DNA of 64,000 nt from Heligmosomoides polygyrus polygyrus (Eukaryota > Nematoda > Chromadorea > Rhabditida > Heligmosomidae): positions 37,967,975 through 38,031,974 of the forward strand of contig OX377204.1 in the NCBI GenBank assembly GCA_947396885.1. The letters are read 5' to 3'. The notes beneath the pieces are model-generated. The model ran no database searches, was not told the origin of the DNA, and was given only the letters and a program-made list of their open reading frames with translations. Position numbers and translations under genes: made by a program. Shown here piece after piece: positions 50,748 through 61,967 of the stretch (within the stretch, counting starts at the first letter, position 1; the number at the start of each line of letters is the position of its first letter).

Positions 50748-52182
50748 ACTAGGGAGGGGTTTCGACCTCCCATGGAACTTCAAGATGAGACCAGGATCAT
50801 TAGAAAGAGCTCGGAATGCTGATTACGAATATGGGTGTTAAAATTGCAAAATGAAATTCCCGAGCGAGTTATGGCCTGCCGAATGCGACGGGCCTTACCA
50901 CAGGCCGGCCGTGCGATGCACCTGGCGCGACAATGGTGAGTCATAGGGGCCCCGTAAGAGAGGACGCCCAGCTGCGGCGGTGGCGTAGGGGTAGTGCTCC
51001 TCCTCGTCAGGTGCGACGTCGATGGTTCGGTCCCCATTGCTGCCGGTTTTTTTGCACACCATAATTTATCTTCGAAATGATCTTTTGTTCTGAATTATGA
51101 CACGTATTTGATTAAATAGCGAGGAAAACTACCATACACGCTTGTAAAAATGCTTGAAGGCAAGAAGCTGGTATGGTCAAATTTCCATGTACTATTTTGC
51201 GCAAGTAGAGTCCAAATCATATATTGAACAACTAGAGGTGTTTCTAACAACCTTGGCATTCCTGGAACAAAGCAAAAAAATGTGTGAAGCAAAAGGGAAG
51301 TGGTAAGTGTAGGATGAGGAAGAACAAGATGTCGTTGATCTACTGCACTTTTGGCTGATCGGGAAGCCCAAAATGTCGTTGATCTACTGCTTTTTCTTCA
51401 CTCACTATGTCCTTTTCACCAGCAAAGGTGGTGTCCATTCTTCTTGCTGAATTTGGGGTGCCAGACGACAACGATGCACCAACTCGTGAAGAAAAGAAGA
51501 TCGCTAGAAGGTTCGCAGCTATTCTACGTGACGGTGCGGCAGCTTCAGTTGATGTGGAAACGGATGAAAATTTGGGATCAGATGTGTCTACTGAGGACGA
51601 GTTCGATTGGGACCATTGTGATGACGAGGGCGAAGAAAACTCGAGTACCATCCATCAGAATGTTATTCACTTTGACAACAGCTGTGACTGTCGATAGGTA
51701 TGCTCGTCTGTTGCATATCACTCTACTTGCGCAAAATAGTAAATAAAAATTTGACCATACCAGTTTCTTGCCTTCAAGCATTTTTACAAGCGTGTATGGT
51801 AGTTTTCCTCGCTATTTAATCAAATACGTGTCATAATTCAGAACAAAAGATCATTTCGAAGATAAATTATGGTGTGCAAAAAAACCGGCAGCCATGGGGA
51901 CCGAGCCATCGACGTCACACCTGACGAGGAGGAGCACTACCCCTACGCCACCGCCGCATCTGGCGTCCTCTCTTACGGGGCCCCGATGACTCACCATTCT
52001 CGCGCCAGGTGCATCGCACGGCCGGCCTGTGGTAAGGCCCGTCGCATTCGGCAGGCCATAACTCGCTCAAGAATTTCATTTTGCAATTTTAACACCCATA
52101 TTCGTAATCAGCATTCCGAGCTCTTTCTAATGATCATGGTCTCATCTTGAAGTTCCATGGGAGGTCGAAACCCTTCCCTAGT
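50748..52182. mobile_element. Large foldback element 1 with tRNA-like modules in its arms
   Basis: Arms 50748-51211 and 51720-52182 are inverted copies (~464 bp each, roughly 95% alike by eye) around a 508-bp centre. Each arm holds a tRNA-like segment (left arm 50979-51053): A-box-like GTGGCGTAGGGGTAG, B-box-like GGTTCGGTCCC (51024-51034) and a T7 run. The ends start ACTAGGGA. No clear target duplication. Confidence 0.8.
51407..51697 (+). CDS. Unknown acidic protein in the centre of foldback element 1
   Basis: 96 codons, not recognised. Begins MSFSPAKVVSILLAEFGVPD, has a charged middle (TREEKKIARRFAAILRDG) and an acidic tail (DVSTEDEFDWDHCDDEGEEN). The composition looks like a real protein. 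It could be the leftover N-terminus of the element's transposase or a chance frame. It ends just before the right arm. Confidence 0.4.
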   Translation: MSFSPAKVVSILLAEFGVPDDNDAPTREEKKIARRFAAILRDGAAASVDVETDENLGSDVSTEDEFDWDHCDDEGEENSSTIHQNVIHFDNSCDCR

Positions 52183-52794
52183 GAGACGAACATTGCGAAC
52201 ACTGGTCACTACTGTTGCTCCATTTAACGAGGCTGTATTTCTGTTATCGCGAAGTATGCCTGTAAAGAATCGTTGGCGTTAAGAGCTGAGGAAATTATTA
52301 GGTCGTTACCTAAGTTCTGTCGTTTTTTGACCTCTAATGTAAGTATCTCGGCTTAGGCACTTTATTAGGCGAAATAAGCACCATTACAATCTACACATCT
52401 TTGCCAACGAGACACTGGTTTACTTATTCCAGTAGCATAGAACTCCGGAGATCTAGAAGTCATGAATTCTTCAAGAGCAGATTCGCCCTTCGAGCTCTCC
52501 GTTTGCAACAGGGGTGCACATTTAACGGTTAACGATTTAACGAATTTAACTAATTAACGGCATTTTTCGTTAAAATCTGGCTTAACGACTTAACGGAAAT
52601 TTTTAGAAATTTAACGGAATTTTTAACGGACGTTTTTCTCAATGAGTTTCCCACATTCGCCATCAATCTTCACTAATTTTTCAGGTCTCATCCTCCCGAT
52701 TAGGACTGTTCTTGAAAAAAAAAACAATGAAATCAGCAAGAATATTATATGTCTTCATGGATTTATTTTGAATTTTCGGAAATAATGCATTTTG

Positions 52795-53098
52795 TGGGCG
52801 CGTGCAGCGCAATCAGAAGAGGTGCTTGCTGGCGCGTGTATCTGATATCATTTTCCCGGTTCGGATTTTCCGCTCGAGCATACCAAGCCCTCCATCCCTC
52901 CGATGTTGGAGAATTGGTAGAATTAGCACCATACTTGTCTGGGAGGGATAAAGCGCTGAATTCTTCATTGGCTAGCCACCGCAAGGCATGTGTACGGCCA
53001 AACACGCATTCAAATTGCCTCCACGATATCCCATAAAAGCGGAATGCGTGGTGCTTCCCAAAAGAGACTGAATAACGCTGTCCTTCATCCGTACCCTC
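52795..53098 (+). mobile_element. SINE family A, copy 3
   Basis: Same head and body as copy 1, diverged. Flanked by TAATGCATTTTG (52783-52794, 53099-53110). Nested in the hAT-like element. Confidence 0.85.
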
Positions 53099-53178
53099 TA
53101 ATGCATTTTGGAGCTAGAAATTTCCTCTTCGAACCCACAAGCACGTCAACGAATCCACAAAGATGCTTGTCGAATCTC

Positions 53179-53228
53179 CTCGTAAGATATGCCTATCCTG
53201 GCGTTGCAGGATAGGCATATCTTACGAG
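53179..53228. repeat. Perfect 22-bp hairpin
   Basis: CTCGTAAGATATGCCTATCC plus TG pairs perfectly with its complement across a 6-nt loop. Confidence 0.9.
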
Positions 53229-54001
53229 CACCTAGCACCTGGTGTTGCTTATCCCAGAATACTTTTGTTCGCCACCTGGAACAGTTGAGGCGGAGACGAC
53301 GTTTTTGGCCGTTGGGCTTATTTTAAATGATTTTTGAAAAACACCAACAACAAAATTTTGGAGAGCTACTTTTCCTGAACGTTATCAACATTGACGACGT
53401 GCAACACCTTGCGGCAGCGTGGGACCTTGTGACATGATGTCGTGTCACGGTCCCGACGTTGCAATGGATTGGTCCCGCGCACCAGGCTCTCAAAAATCGT
53501 GCGTTCGACAACGTGTTAACATCCCACTGATAGGCTTTCAATTGTATTTTTTATTAGTTCTTTCTGTACCTAATGGGCTGGGCCCGCCCCGAGATTGTAT
53601 GTACATGCTCGTAGAAGAGCCACACAAGGGACTCCGGGTTCTGCCTGATCTCGCATTTTAAGATGCGTTGTCGGTGGTCATCTTCAGTGATAATTTCTCA
53701 GCTGTTTTTATTTCAAGCCCTATAGATAATTTGTTGTTGAAGGCTGTTTATTTTTCTATGTTAAATTGTTTATTTAGTTGCAGTGTTGCACTACGTTCCT
53801 AGAACTTAGCTGCTGAACTCTTGAAGTTGAAAGCCATAGGTTTCTCCTTGATTTTTTCATTTGAAAAAAATTGTTTACAGCTAATTGTGTTTTTTTAACG
53901 AAATTTAACGATTTACCGGAAATTTAACGAAAATTTTCCGTTAAAAAATTTCGTTAAAAATATTTAACGCACAAAATTCTGTGTGCACCCCTGTTTTGCA
54001 A

Positions 54002-54624
54002 GTATCGTCAGCGCTCCTTCTACGCAACAAAAACGACCCGTTTCTGGAGCGAATTGTGACTTGTGACAAAATGAATTGTCTACGACAATCGACGACGAAG
54101 TGCTCAATGGTTGGATATCGGCAAAGCACCTAAACACTGTCCAAAGCCGAGTATGCAACAGGAAAAGGTGATGGTAACTGTTTGGAGGTGTGCCACCGGT
54201 TTAATCCACTATAGCATTCTCAAACCTGGAGAAACAATCACGGCGGAAAATTACTGTCAGAAGGTGCACAAGAGGCTCCAGCAAATCTACCCAGCGCTGG
54301 TCTACAGAAGGGGACCGATACTTTTGCGCGACAACGCTAGGCTGCACGTATCAATGATAACCAGGAAGAAGCTCTATTCTTTGAGATAAGAAACATTCGA
54401 CCATGAACCGTATTCGCCCGACCTATCGTCTACAGACTACTATTTTTTTCAAACATCTCGACGGCTTCATTCGCGAAAAATACTTCAGGAACCGACATGA
54501 TGCAGAATATGCTCTCGAAAAATTCAACGCTTTTAGATCTCCAGAGTTCTACGCTACTAAAATAAATAAACCAGTATCTCGTTGGAAAAGATGTGTAGAT
54601 TGTAATGGTTCTTATTTCGACTAA
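54002..54624 (+). pseudogene. Mariner transposase, catalytic half
   Basis: In broken frames: RNKNDPFLERIVTCD, APKHCPKPSMQQEKVMVTVW, LIHYSILKPGETITAENYC, LLRDNARLHV (second Asp), then after a frameshift near 54390 EPYSPDLSSTDYYFFKHLDG (third Asp intact) and RWKRCVDCNGSYFD. The N-terminal DNA-binding domain is missing. Confidence 0.88.
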
Positions 54625-54848
54625 TAAAGTTATGTTTGCGCCAAGATATTTACATTTGATTAGAGGTCAAAAAACCACAGAACTTAGGTAATGACCTAAT
54701 GCTTCAAAGCATTGCGTCTGTTTCTTTATTTTGAACTTTTCCATTTGAGTGACATCACGAGAGTGTTCTGAGTACGGTTTCGTGCAAAGCTTCACAGACA
54801 GTAATCGGAATCGGAAATGAGGCGCGAGAGACACGATTCTCCCAAAGA

Positions 54849-55589
54849 CAGGATTATAAACGGCGGATATCAGGACCGGCTCACCGTAACCTTAGGCGTC
54901 GGGTGAGACGTCCATTGTGCAATCGCAGAACAAGATAGGGAAGGGACTCCATGGTGTACCATACAAGCTGCTCGTATGGAGACTGCTTTCTTCGCTCAGG
55001 GGGAGTTCGCGGCTGGGTTCTGCGCTCTTCGAGCGCAGAGCCAGGCTAGGGAAGGGACTCCAGGGTGTGTACCATAATACTGCTCGTATAGAAACTGCTT
55101 TCGTCGCTCAGGGGGAGTCCGCATCTGGATTCTGCGCTCTTGGAGCGCTGAGCCAGGCTAGGGAAGGGACTCCAGGGTGTGTGCCATAATACTGCTCGTA
55201 TGGAAACTGCTTTCGTCGCTCAGGGGGAGTCCTCATCTGGATTCTGCGCTCTTCGAGCGGCGAAGCACATACGGCTGAAACAATGCGCAAAAAATGCGCA
55301 ACGTCGTGTAGACGTCGAAACCTCCCAGATCTCAGATACTCAGCTGAAGTGCAAGAACGCCGCGACGCCCGGTCACCGAACCCCCGACATCCCTCGCATG
55401 AAGTAAACCCTCTACCTACTGCACCACGACCCACTTGCACACGGCGCCATCGCGGGCTCACAAGACATCGATCGGACCTCGCAGCGTGGACGCGGACGCG
55501 CGATCTCTGAGCTAGGAGGGCGCAGACAGGCGCGACCCGCACTGCGGTTACGGTGAGCCGGTCCTGATATCCGCCGTTTATAATTGTCT
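54849..55589. mobile_element. Inverted-repeat element with internal 112-bp tandem repeats
   Basis: 741 bp. Ends of about 43 bp are inverted (CGGCGGATATCAGGACCGGC near each end), flanked by CTCCCAAAGA (54839-54848, 55590-55599). A 9-10 bp duplication suggests a Mutator-like origin. The centre carries three tandem units and a tRNA-like segment on the minus strand (55365-55430). Confidence 0.75.
54938..55260 (+). repeat. Three tandem 111-112-bp units
   Basis: Units start at 54938, 55049 and 55161 with GGGAAGGGACTCC and contain CTGCTCGTAT, GCTCAGGGGGAGT and TTCTGCGCTCTT. Confidence 0.88.
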
Positions 55590-55599
55590 CTCCCAAAGA

Positions 55600-56074
55600 A
55601 CTGTGGACTTGTTTCAACTTTCGTATCCTGCAATTACCGCTCCAATACTTATGTGTTGATGTAGATGAAATCGGATCAACACTACATGAATTTAGCATAG
55701 TCGTTCGACATTCTTTAATGAACAGTGTGACGGTCCTATGTCCGAATGCAAGAAGATGTTCTGTGAAGGTCACACCAGGCATGCTAATGAGACAGGTACC
55801 TCTTTGACGGTGATTTTTCCTAGTACCACTATGGATAGAGTGGCTCCACATTCCTCTTTTAGGTTCTGGAAGAGGCATGTCTGAAGAACGGATTTGACGC
55901 TGATAGCTACCAGCTATCTAACCAGAAACGGCATGTCGATCTAGCACTTCCTTTTAGGTACGTCTACTATCAGCCCGTTTTCTCATATTTATTCTAAAAC
56001 AGTCGTAAGGTTAGAGCGCGCACTGTGCAAACGAAAAATGCAGACGAATCTACGACTGTTTCAATGGAGGCTTC
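55600..56074. other. Unassigned stretch
   Basis: Nothing recognised. A minus-strand 256-codon frame spans this and the neighbouring element but looks like chance. Confidence 0.4.
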
Positions 56075-56312
56075 GCCTATTGAACACTGTCGGCGACAGC
56101 GCCGCAGTGGGTGTTTACTCCCCGTCGCCGACACTATCGCCGACAACTTGTCGCAGTGCGGCGCTCTGCTTCAAGTTGTCGCTGCCCCTCTCGCCGCGAA
56201 GGGCACGCGTCGACGGCGCTCTCTCGTACTTTCTCTAGCCTGTCATGTAGGTGCTTCCGTGATGTCGGCGACCAGTCGCCGTGTCGCCGATAGCGCGACG
56301 AAGTATAACATG
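56075..56312 (+). repeat. GC-rich dispersed repeat copy
   Basis: Rich in GTCGCCGAC-type palindromes and ends GCGACGAAGTATAACATG, as at 38490-38660. Confidence 0.5.
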
Positions 56313-56988
56313 TGCCTAAGCATTCTATTCACCTTTTTCGGCGAATTAAAACCAGTATTACCGCAGGGATAAATGCTGAGCTGGTAATCGGCTGTTCGGT
56401 GCGGGCCACTTCGATCAAACTATGCATTCAGACTGACTCCTCGACATCATTTGGAAGCAGAAGCGTGGCGCGTTCCAGCGAAGCTGATTAATCGTCCACC
56501 TTTGGACTTAAATGCATATAGGGAGAGGACTGGAAAACGAAGGATTTTGATTGGCGATCGCCAAGCAAAGATGGATACGTATGATTTGCCTGGCCGAGCA
56601 ATCGTTCCCGTCGCGAGGTATGAATAGGGCCGTAGGTGGATTACGTCGTGGAGTTCTTTGCATGCGCACGGGGCAAGGGCCGCTGCCCTTAAGGAACCGA
56701 ACTTTACTTATTCAGACATTCGAGAGGCACCCATCGAAGCCTTGAGCTCTCGCAACGCAGCAGGAAAAGCCTTGCAGCACGATAGCAGCACGTGCAGTGC
56801 CAGTGGTGCCATTATGCTGCAAAGCGTGCACCTCGTGCAGTCTTGCGGACTTTTTTAATGCACCGTAGAAAGCCATACTCCACTTTCTCCGGAGTGGTGC
56901 GAGCCAACTGCCCAACTGTACGACTCTGTAGGAATGCGAACTATGACAAGAAAAAAGAGTAAGGAAAGTCGTCATCTTAACAGTGTTT
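56313..56988. other. Unassigned stretch
   Basis: No recognisable gene or repeat. Confidence 0.4.
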
Positions 56989-56990
56989 CC

Positions 56991-57130
56991 CCTAAGGCCT
57001 ATGTCGTACCATCGCTCACCCCAGCGAAGCCTAATGATAGGCTCCCATATCGACTCATCCTTTTGCGCCGTTAATATGGGAGCTTATCATTGGCTTCGCT
57101 CGGGGTGAGCGATGGTATGGCATAGACCTA
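56991..57130. mobile_element. MITE with ~60-bp inverted repeats
   Basis: CCATCGCTCACCCC and GCTCCCATAT occur near one end and their complements near the other, leaving a short loop near 57045-57060. Abuts the next MITE at a CTAAGG. Confidence 0.7.
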
Positions 57131-57242
57131 AGGGATCGTTTAGTGGACAAGCGACGTAATGGTAGGCTCCCATATCGATCGCACGACGCGATGAATCCAA
57201 ACAGTAGCTTATCATAGCGTCGCGTGCACACTAAACGATCCC
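57131..57242. mobile_element. Small MITE with TA duplication
   Basis: 112 bp with perfect inverted ends AGGGATCGTTTAGTG / CACTAAACGATCCC(T), flanked by TA (57129-57130, 57243-57244). Confidence 0.78.
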
Positions 57243-58787
57243 TAACACGGAGTGGGTTCCAGAATTCTCGGTTCTATCGCTACCATAGGAGTGTTATGGT
57301 CCTACGTCGAGATTTAGGTCTCCACCCAGAACAGTCGGAATGCGCTCTACGGTCCTTTTCAGAAACTAGGTGTTCCTTTTTTTTTAAACTAATGACAATA
57401 TCTCGCAGTTTTCTAGGTTGAGCGGTTTACCCAACAACGCTACTCTTGAGATGGTCCAAGCCGGTGTTAAATGTACCCCTAACTCCAAGGTGACGATAGC
57501 CCTACAGGTATTTTTCGTTGTAGTTCCTTGTCTTCCTCGTTTTTGTCACGACTTCTTTCTGCTTAGGTTCCGAACGGCTCAAGAATGGAGAAGGAGTTTC
57601 CTGTCTCCACTTCTCTATTCTCAATTCTCGAATCCTTTTCATCATCTTTTGGAGACGATCTGACGACCACAAGCGATTCTTCAACTCCAAGTTGTAGTTA
57701 CATGAACCGAAAGGTAGTGATTTTTTCCTTGTTTATTCTGTTTCATGAATGAATAAAGGATGTATATGAAAGATTTTCAGCCGCATGAAGATTATTCGTT
57801 TAAAATTAACGTAGTCACCATATTCATCTTTAGCAACCCCTCAGATTTGCTTTACTAAGAAAGTTTCTGTAGCTAAGGATGACATGTTTTCTTGTAAATG
57901 GCGCGTCTGTTTTGGCATCGAAGTCTTGCAACACAAGATTTGTTACAGTATACGTTTGGTTTAGTATACGGGCCCAGAAGAGCTGCAACGCACTACATTG
58001 TCTTCCATTGGAATTTCGTCTGGGAAGTGCTTGATAAGGTATGGCGACCATGTTATTTGCTGCTTTTGTTCTTCCTTCCTAGTTTACGCTATTGAGACTA
58101 GCTCTCTACTCTTTAGTAACGCCTGTGAAAACTGACGTGAACACATGGGCTTGTGTTGTCTCATTAGTGAACCTAATGCGAATTCCGCGATCTTCTTTCG
58201 CTACGTTTTGTATGCTAAGGTGAGCGTTTACTAAAACGATGATGGCCGCAATTACCGCGTCAAATGCGACGACTATAATTTAAGCTACGAGAAACATTCG
58301 AAAGTGGATTTTTATCATCAGAAGTTCTTTTTAATCCTTTTCCCGTTCTGTCACCGAACCAATTCATGCTTGCTTCAGTTCTGCAAAGACAGAGAGTATG
58401 GATTTGAGTCCCGCTTGGCACTTGATCACGGAAAACGTCCAGTACATCAGTTCGCCCAGTTTTCCTTTGATCACGTCTAACCTTCCTCCAGCATTCGCTA
58501 TACTTCGCACACTTTTGTCATACTAGCGCGCATTACAGAGAGTATCTCTGAAGACGGAGGCAGCATTAGTGATCTAAAGTTATTCTATGCCTTCGAACTG
58601 TTTTCATGACCACATATTCCTGTGCATTCTACCTATTGCAAGCGATTTTAGATCAATCATAAAAAGCCATAAAAGAGTGTAAAAAATGGTCACTAAGCGA
58701 CTCCGTTACAACGCGGATTTTCGCTAATCTCTTCAAATACGTTATAATTAAAGGAGACTATAAAAAAGTGCTTCCCCAACCGAGACT
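57243..58787. other. Unassigned stretch before the 58.8-kb gene
   Basis: A plus-strand frame from 57588 (MEKEFPVSTSLFSILESFSS) follows a TGCTTAG acceptor and ends near a GTAGTG donor (57716), so it may be an exon; its phase does not join the exons below. A minus-strand 62-codon frame overlaps it. No firm call. Confidence 0.3.
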
Positions 58788-59475
58788 ATGCAACCCTTTG
58801 TGGAATCAGAAAAAGAGTGGTCGAACGAACGAACTGTTCCGTATAGCCGCGTTTCTAGCGGTACATTTTGCCTTTTGCATCTTCACCTTTCGTGCTTCAG
58901 GTATCAGCGTATAGAGCTAACGAAGGAACAACTGGAAGAAATCGCAGCCCGCGTTGCCAGCGAGGCAGCTGAGAAGCAAGCGTTGCTGTCGAATTATGCC
59001 AAAAAGAAAGCGGAGAACGAGGACAGAGAGAAGTTGGAAGCTGATCGTTTAGCAGTGAGTTTCAGTAAGTTCTTCATACGGGTTATACGGGTGAAAATGC
59101 TTTCACTGGTTTTTAGCGGTTTGAAGAAGAGATACGGTTGGAAAGAGAACGGCGGGAAGCTATGGAGAGAGAAAAGCCAGAGGAACCGATGGAAATTAGC
59201 AGTCATCCTGCGGAGTAGGGAAAGGTTATATGTTTTATGATCTGGAGGTGCATTTAGCTTTTTAGAGCGACACTTCCAGTCTTCTCGCGAGACTTGCTAG
59301 GAAGTCCGCCGAGGAATCCATCTGGATGGTAGGGCATGTCTCCCAAGTTTTTGTGTCGATTCATGTAAGGCCATTTTTCCAGTCTTTCAGGTCGTTCGAT
59401 GCGCCTGTCTTCTCAAATGCTCCGCACCCCAACAGCGATGATCGCCTTAACAATTTGAACAGACTTCTGCAACAG
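58788..59475 (+). CDS. Unknown host gene, charged coiled-coil protein (5' part or fragment)
   Basis: Four exons: 58788-58840, 58901-59054, 59117-59214, 59391-59475. The last three have clear splice sites (TTCAG/GTGAGT, TTTTAG/GTAGGG, TTTCAG/GTAAGA) and phases that fit. The first exon (ATG, donor GTATAG) is less certain. Peptide parts: ELTKEQLEEIAARVASEAAE, NYAKKKAENEDREKLEADRL, RFEEEIRLERERREAMEREK, then SFDAPVFSNAPHPNSDDRLN and NLNRLLQQ. Strongly helical, E/K/R-rich; I do not recognise the family. The gene must continue past 59475, but only repeats follow, so later exons are unseen. Confidence 0.65.
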
Positions 59476-59533
59476 GTAAGAAAGCACAAGAGATTAGTGT
59501 ATGGTTAACTTTGAAATACGTATTTACTGTTCT

Positions 59534-59806
59534 TGGGCACGTGTAGCACAGTCAAAGGAGGTGCCGGCTGTCGTGTGCACCTGAAACCAGGTTTTTATCC
59601 GGATTTCCCGCCCAGGCCAACCAAGCCTTCCATCTCTGCGGTATCGGTGATTTGTTAATAGACATGTCTGGGAAGGACAAGGCGCTGACGTGTTCATCGG
59701 CTAGCCACCTCAAGTCATTGTATGGCCAAATACTCAAATCAAATCACTCAAATTGCCTCCACGCAGAAGTCGAGATCTGGCCCATCCCAAAAGGGATCCT
59801 TATTAA
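59534..59806 (+). mobile_element. SINE family A, copy 4 (diverged)
   Basis: Head GTGTAGCACAGTCAAAGGAG, body with CCCAGGCCAACCAAGCC and GTATGGCCAAATA. Flanked by TTACTGTTCT (59524-59533, 59807-59816). Lies just 3' of the last visible exon of the coiled-coil gene. Confidence 0.85.
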
Positions 59807-60028
59807 TTACTGTTCTCAGTTGGCACCATGAACGCACGTTGTTCCGTGCAATAACTTTTATTTTGGGAGTCGAAGCCACGTCCTACTGTATTCGCGTAAA
59901 ATATTTAATTATTTATCACATGAATTAACCATGTGAAAACAAACACACGACGTAACATATAAGTTGTAACCAAGTAACATAAAAACTTAAGAAAAAAGCG
60001 GAACACGGAGTTGCAAGGAAAAAGACTA

Positions 60029-61742
60029 ACAAGGAGAGCCTCCTGAGTGGCCGTGAGCTTTTGCGATGCAATTTTTACAGAATGTAGGGTCCCGTGTGGG
60101 GAGTCCAAAACCGTAGTTACTTTTTTTCGGAATGCTCTTCTGTGGTCGAAAAAAAAAACCGTCTGGACGCGTGAGCGCGCAGCTCATAACGCCCCGCTGC
60201 CACCCGGTCCGATGTGGCCGGTTGGCGTAATGATAACAGGGTCGCCTCTCGGGTGCACCGAGCTGGTTGGATGGTTCGGTCCCCGATGTGGTCAATGTTT
60301 TTGCAGACATCAGATCGTTATTATTATGGGCTTGCGTGACCACAGGAATCGATTTGTACACAATTAATGCTTTTAGTATTTAAACCTAGCCTTTTGGGCT
60401 TTCATTTGAGTTACCTCTCAATGGATCGTATTTGCGCTGTATCATTCTATTGAATCGCTAATATAAAAAAAATCTTGCTCAATGTTGTTTATTGCTGACA
60501 ATGATTTAACATAATCAACAACTATGATATAGAACTATGAAACATTTAAAACGTATTCGCTTATCACATCAGCAGCATCTTACAAGCGCTATGGACGAAC
60601 AATCTTCCTATCCCTGACAAGGCATCACTACTTCTTCTTCGTTGAAGGCATAATCGGAAGGCGTAGAAAAGGGCCCCGGGTGATCATCAACATATTCAGC
60701 CGCAACCCAAGCGTATGCCAGACATGGCCGGAATACTGGGGCGCAGAACTGCCCGTAGGTCTGGCTTATAATCTGCAATCGAACAAATGCGTGGGAATGG
60801 AATCCAGTTCGTACGGTGTTCTATGCTATTTACTCACTTTCAAGATGCCATTTCTGCTGTGTAGCAAATTCCGGGTGATTCTGTATCACATTATCATGCA
60901 CCCGGCGGGTGAAAAGGACATTTTATTGTTAATATTAAGTTTTTACCGGTATTAAACTAAATTCATACTTATCCAGTGAAGTTTATGTGTTTGTGTGCAT
61001 TTACGGTATCGTTGCTGATATGGTAGGTGGTGCAAATACGATCCATTGAGAGGTAACTAAAATAAAAGCCCAAAAAGGTTAGGTTTAAATACTGAAAGCA
61101 TTAAAGGATAAAGGATAAAGGACGGCGTTACTCAATCCCTTCTGGGATGCGCCAGCGCATTCTACTTCTACGGGATGTCGTGGAGGCGACATGAATGCGT
61201 ATTTGGCCATACAATGACTTGCGGTGGCCAGCCGATGAACAAGTCAGCGCTCTATCCTTCCCAGAGAAGTCTGGTACCAATTCACCGACCCCGGAGGGAT
61301 GGAAGGCTTGGTTGGCCTGGGCGGGAAATCCGAACCAGGAACCTGGTATCGGGTGCTCGCGACAGTCGCGCCTCCTCCGACTGCGCTACACGCGCCCCTC
61401 TGAAAGCATTAATTGTGTACAAATCGACTCCTGTGGTCACGCAAGCCCATAATAATAACGATCTGGTATGTGCAAAAACATTTACCACACCGGGGACCGA
61501 ACCATCAAACCCGCTCGGTGCACCCGAGAGGCGACCCTGTCACCATTACGCCAACCGACCACATCGGACCGGGTGGCAGCAGGGCGTTATGAGCTGCGTG
61601 CTCACTCGTCCAACGGTTTTTTTTCGACCACAGAAGAGCATTCCGAAAAAATAGCTATGGTTTTGGACTCCCCACACGGGGCCCTACATCCTGTAAAAAA
61701 TTGCATCGCAAAAGCTCACGGCCACTCTGGAGGCTCTCCTTG
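60029..61742. mobile_element. Large foldback element 2 with tRNA-like modules
   Basis: Arms 60029-60435 and 61032-61742 (the right one lengthened by a SINE) are inverted copies around a 596-bp centre. The left arm carries a tRNA-like segment: TTGGCGTAATGATAACAGGG, B-box-like GGTTCGGTCCC (60273-60283) and a T5 run at 60298. Shares TGTGGGGAGTCCAAAACC and nearby sequence with foldback element 3. Confidence 0.8.
61105..61399 (-). mobile_element. SINE family A, copy 5
   Basis: Minus-strand insertion very similar to copies 1 and 6, with a repeated AAAGGAT tail (reverse strand) and a 13-bp duplication CTGAAAGCATTAA (61092-61104, 61400-61412). It splits the right arm of foldback element 2, so it is younger than that element. 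Confidence 0.93.
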
Positions 61743-61769
61743 CAAATCACGCTACTAGGTCAGCGGTCT

Positions 61770-61957
61770 AGCATGCCTTTAAAGGAGAAAAAGTTGTCAG
61801 GAATGATGACTCAAGTAAGACGAAACAGCTCTTATCGAGAAATAGTGCACTCGGTGTTTCCGTATTTTGCCTTGGTATTCAGTGGAACGAATTTGAGTGA
61901 GACTCCCTTGGTAATCGACTTTCTCGATACGCAAAACTCATTCATTTTCAAGCCATA
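61770..61957 (+). pseudogene. Possible Tc1-type transposase N-terminal fragment
   Basis: MPLKEKKLSGMMTQVRRNSS and YREIVHS look like the start of a Tc1-like helix-turn-helix; the rest is unrecognised. Confidence 0.3.
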
Positions 61958-61967
61958 ATTACCGTGT

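Larger units (their letters stand above)
52509..53993. mobile_element. hAT-like non-autonomous element
   Basis: 1485 bp with perfect 12-bp inverted ends CAGGGGTGCACA / TGTGCACCCCTG, flanked by 8-bp GTTTGCAA / TTTTGCAA (7 of 8 match), which is the hAT pattern. Subterminal regions are rich in TTAACG repeats on both sides. No transposase found; a SINE lies inside. Confidence 0.8.
52298..54699 (+). mobile_element. Rearranged mariner split by a hAT-like element
   Basis: The left end TTAGGTCGTTACCTAAGTTC and right end are inverted repeats. Inverted similarity extends ~200 bp, because the left side carries an inverted copy of the 3' end of the transposase region. The hAT-like element at 52509-53993 separates left and right parts. 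Confidence 0.75.

Noticed and set aside
55108..55878. 256-codon minus-strand frame, longest in the window
   Set aside because: It runs through the 112-bp repeats, a tRNA-like segment and an element end; no protein family signature or splice support.
57898..58095. 65-codon plus-strand frame with a GTATGG donor-like site
   Set aside because: No acceptor, homology or matching phase with neighbouring exons.
61175..61654. 159-codon plus-strand frame
   Set aside because: It is antisense SINE read into foldback element 2.
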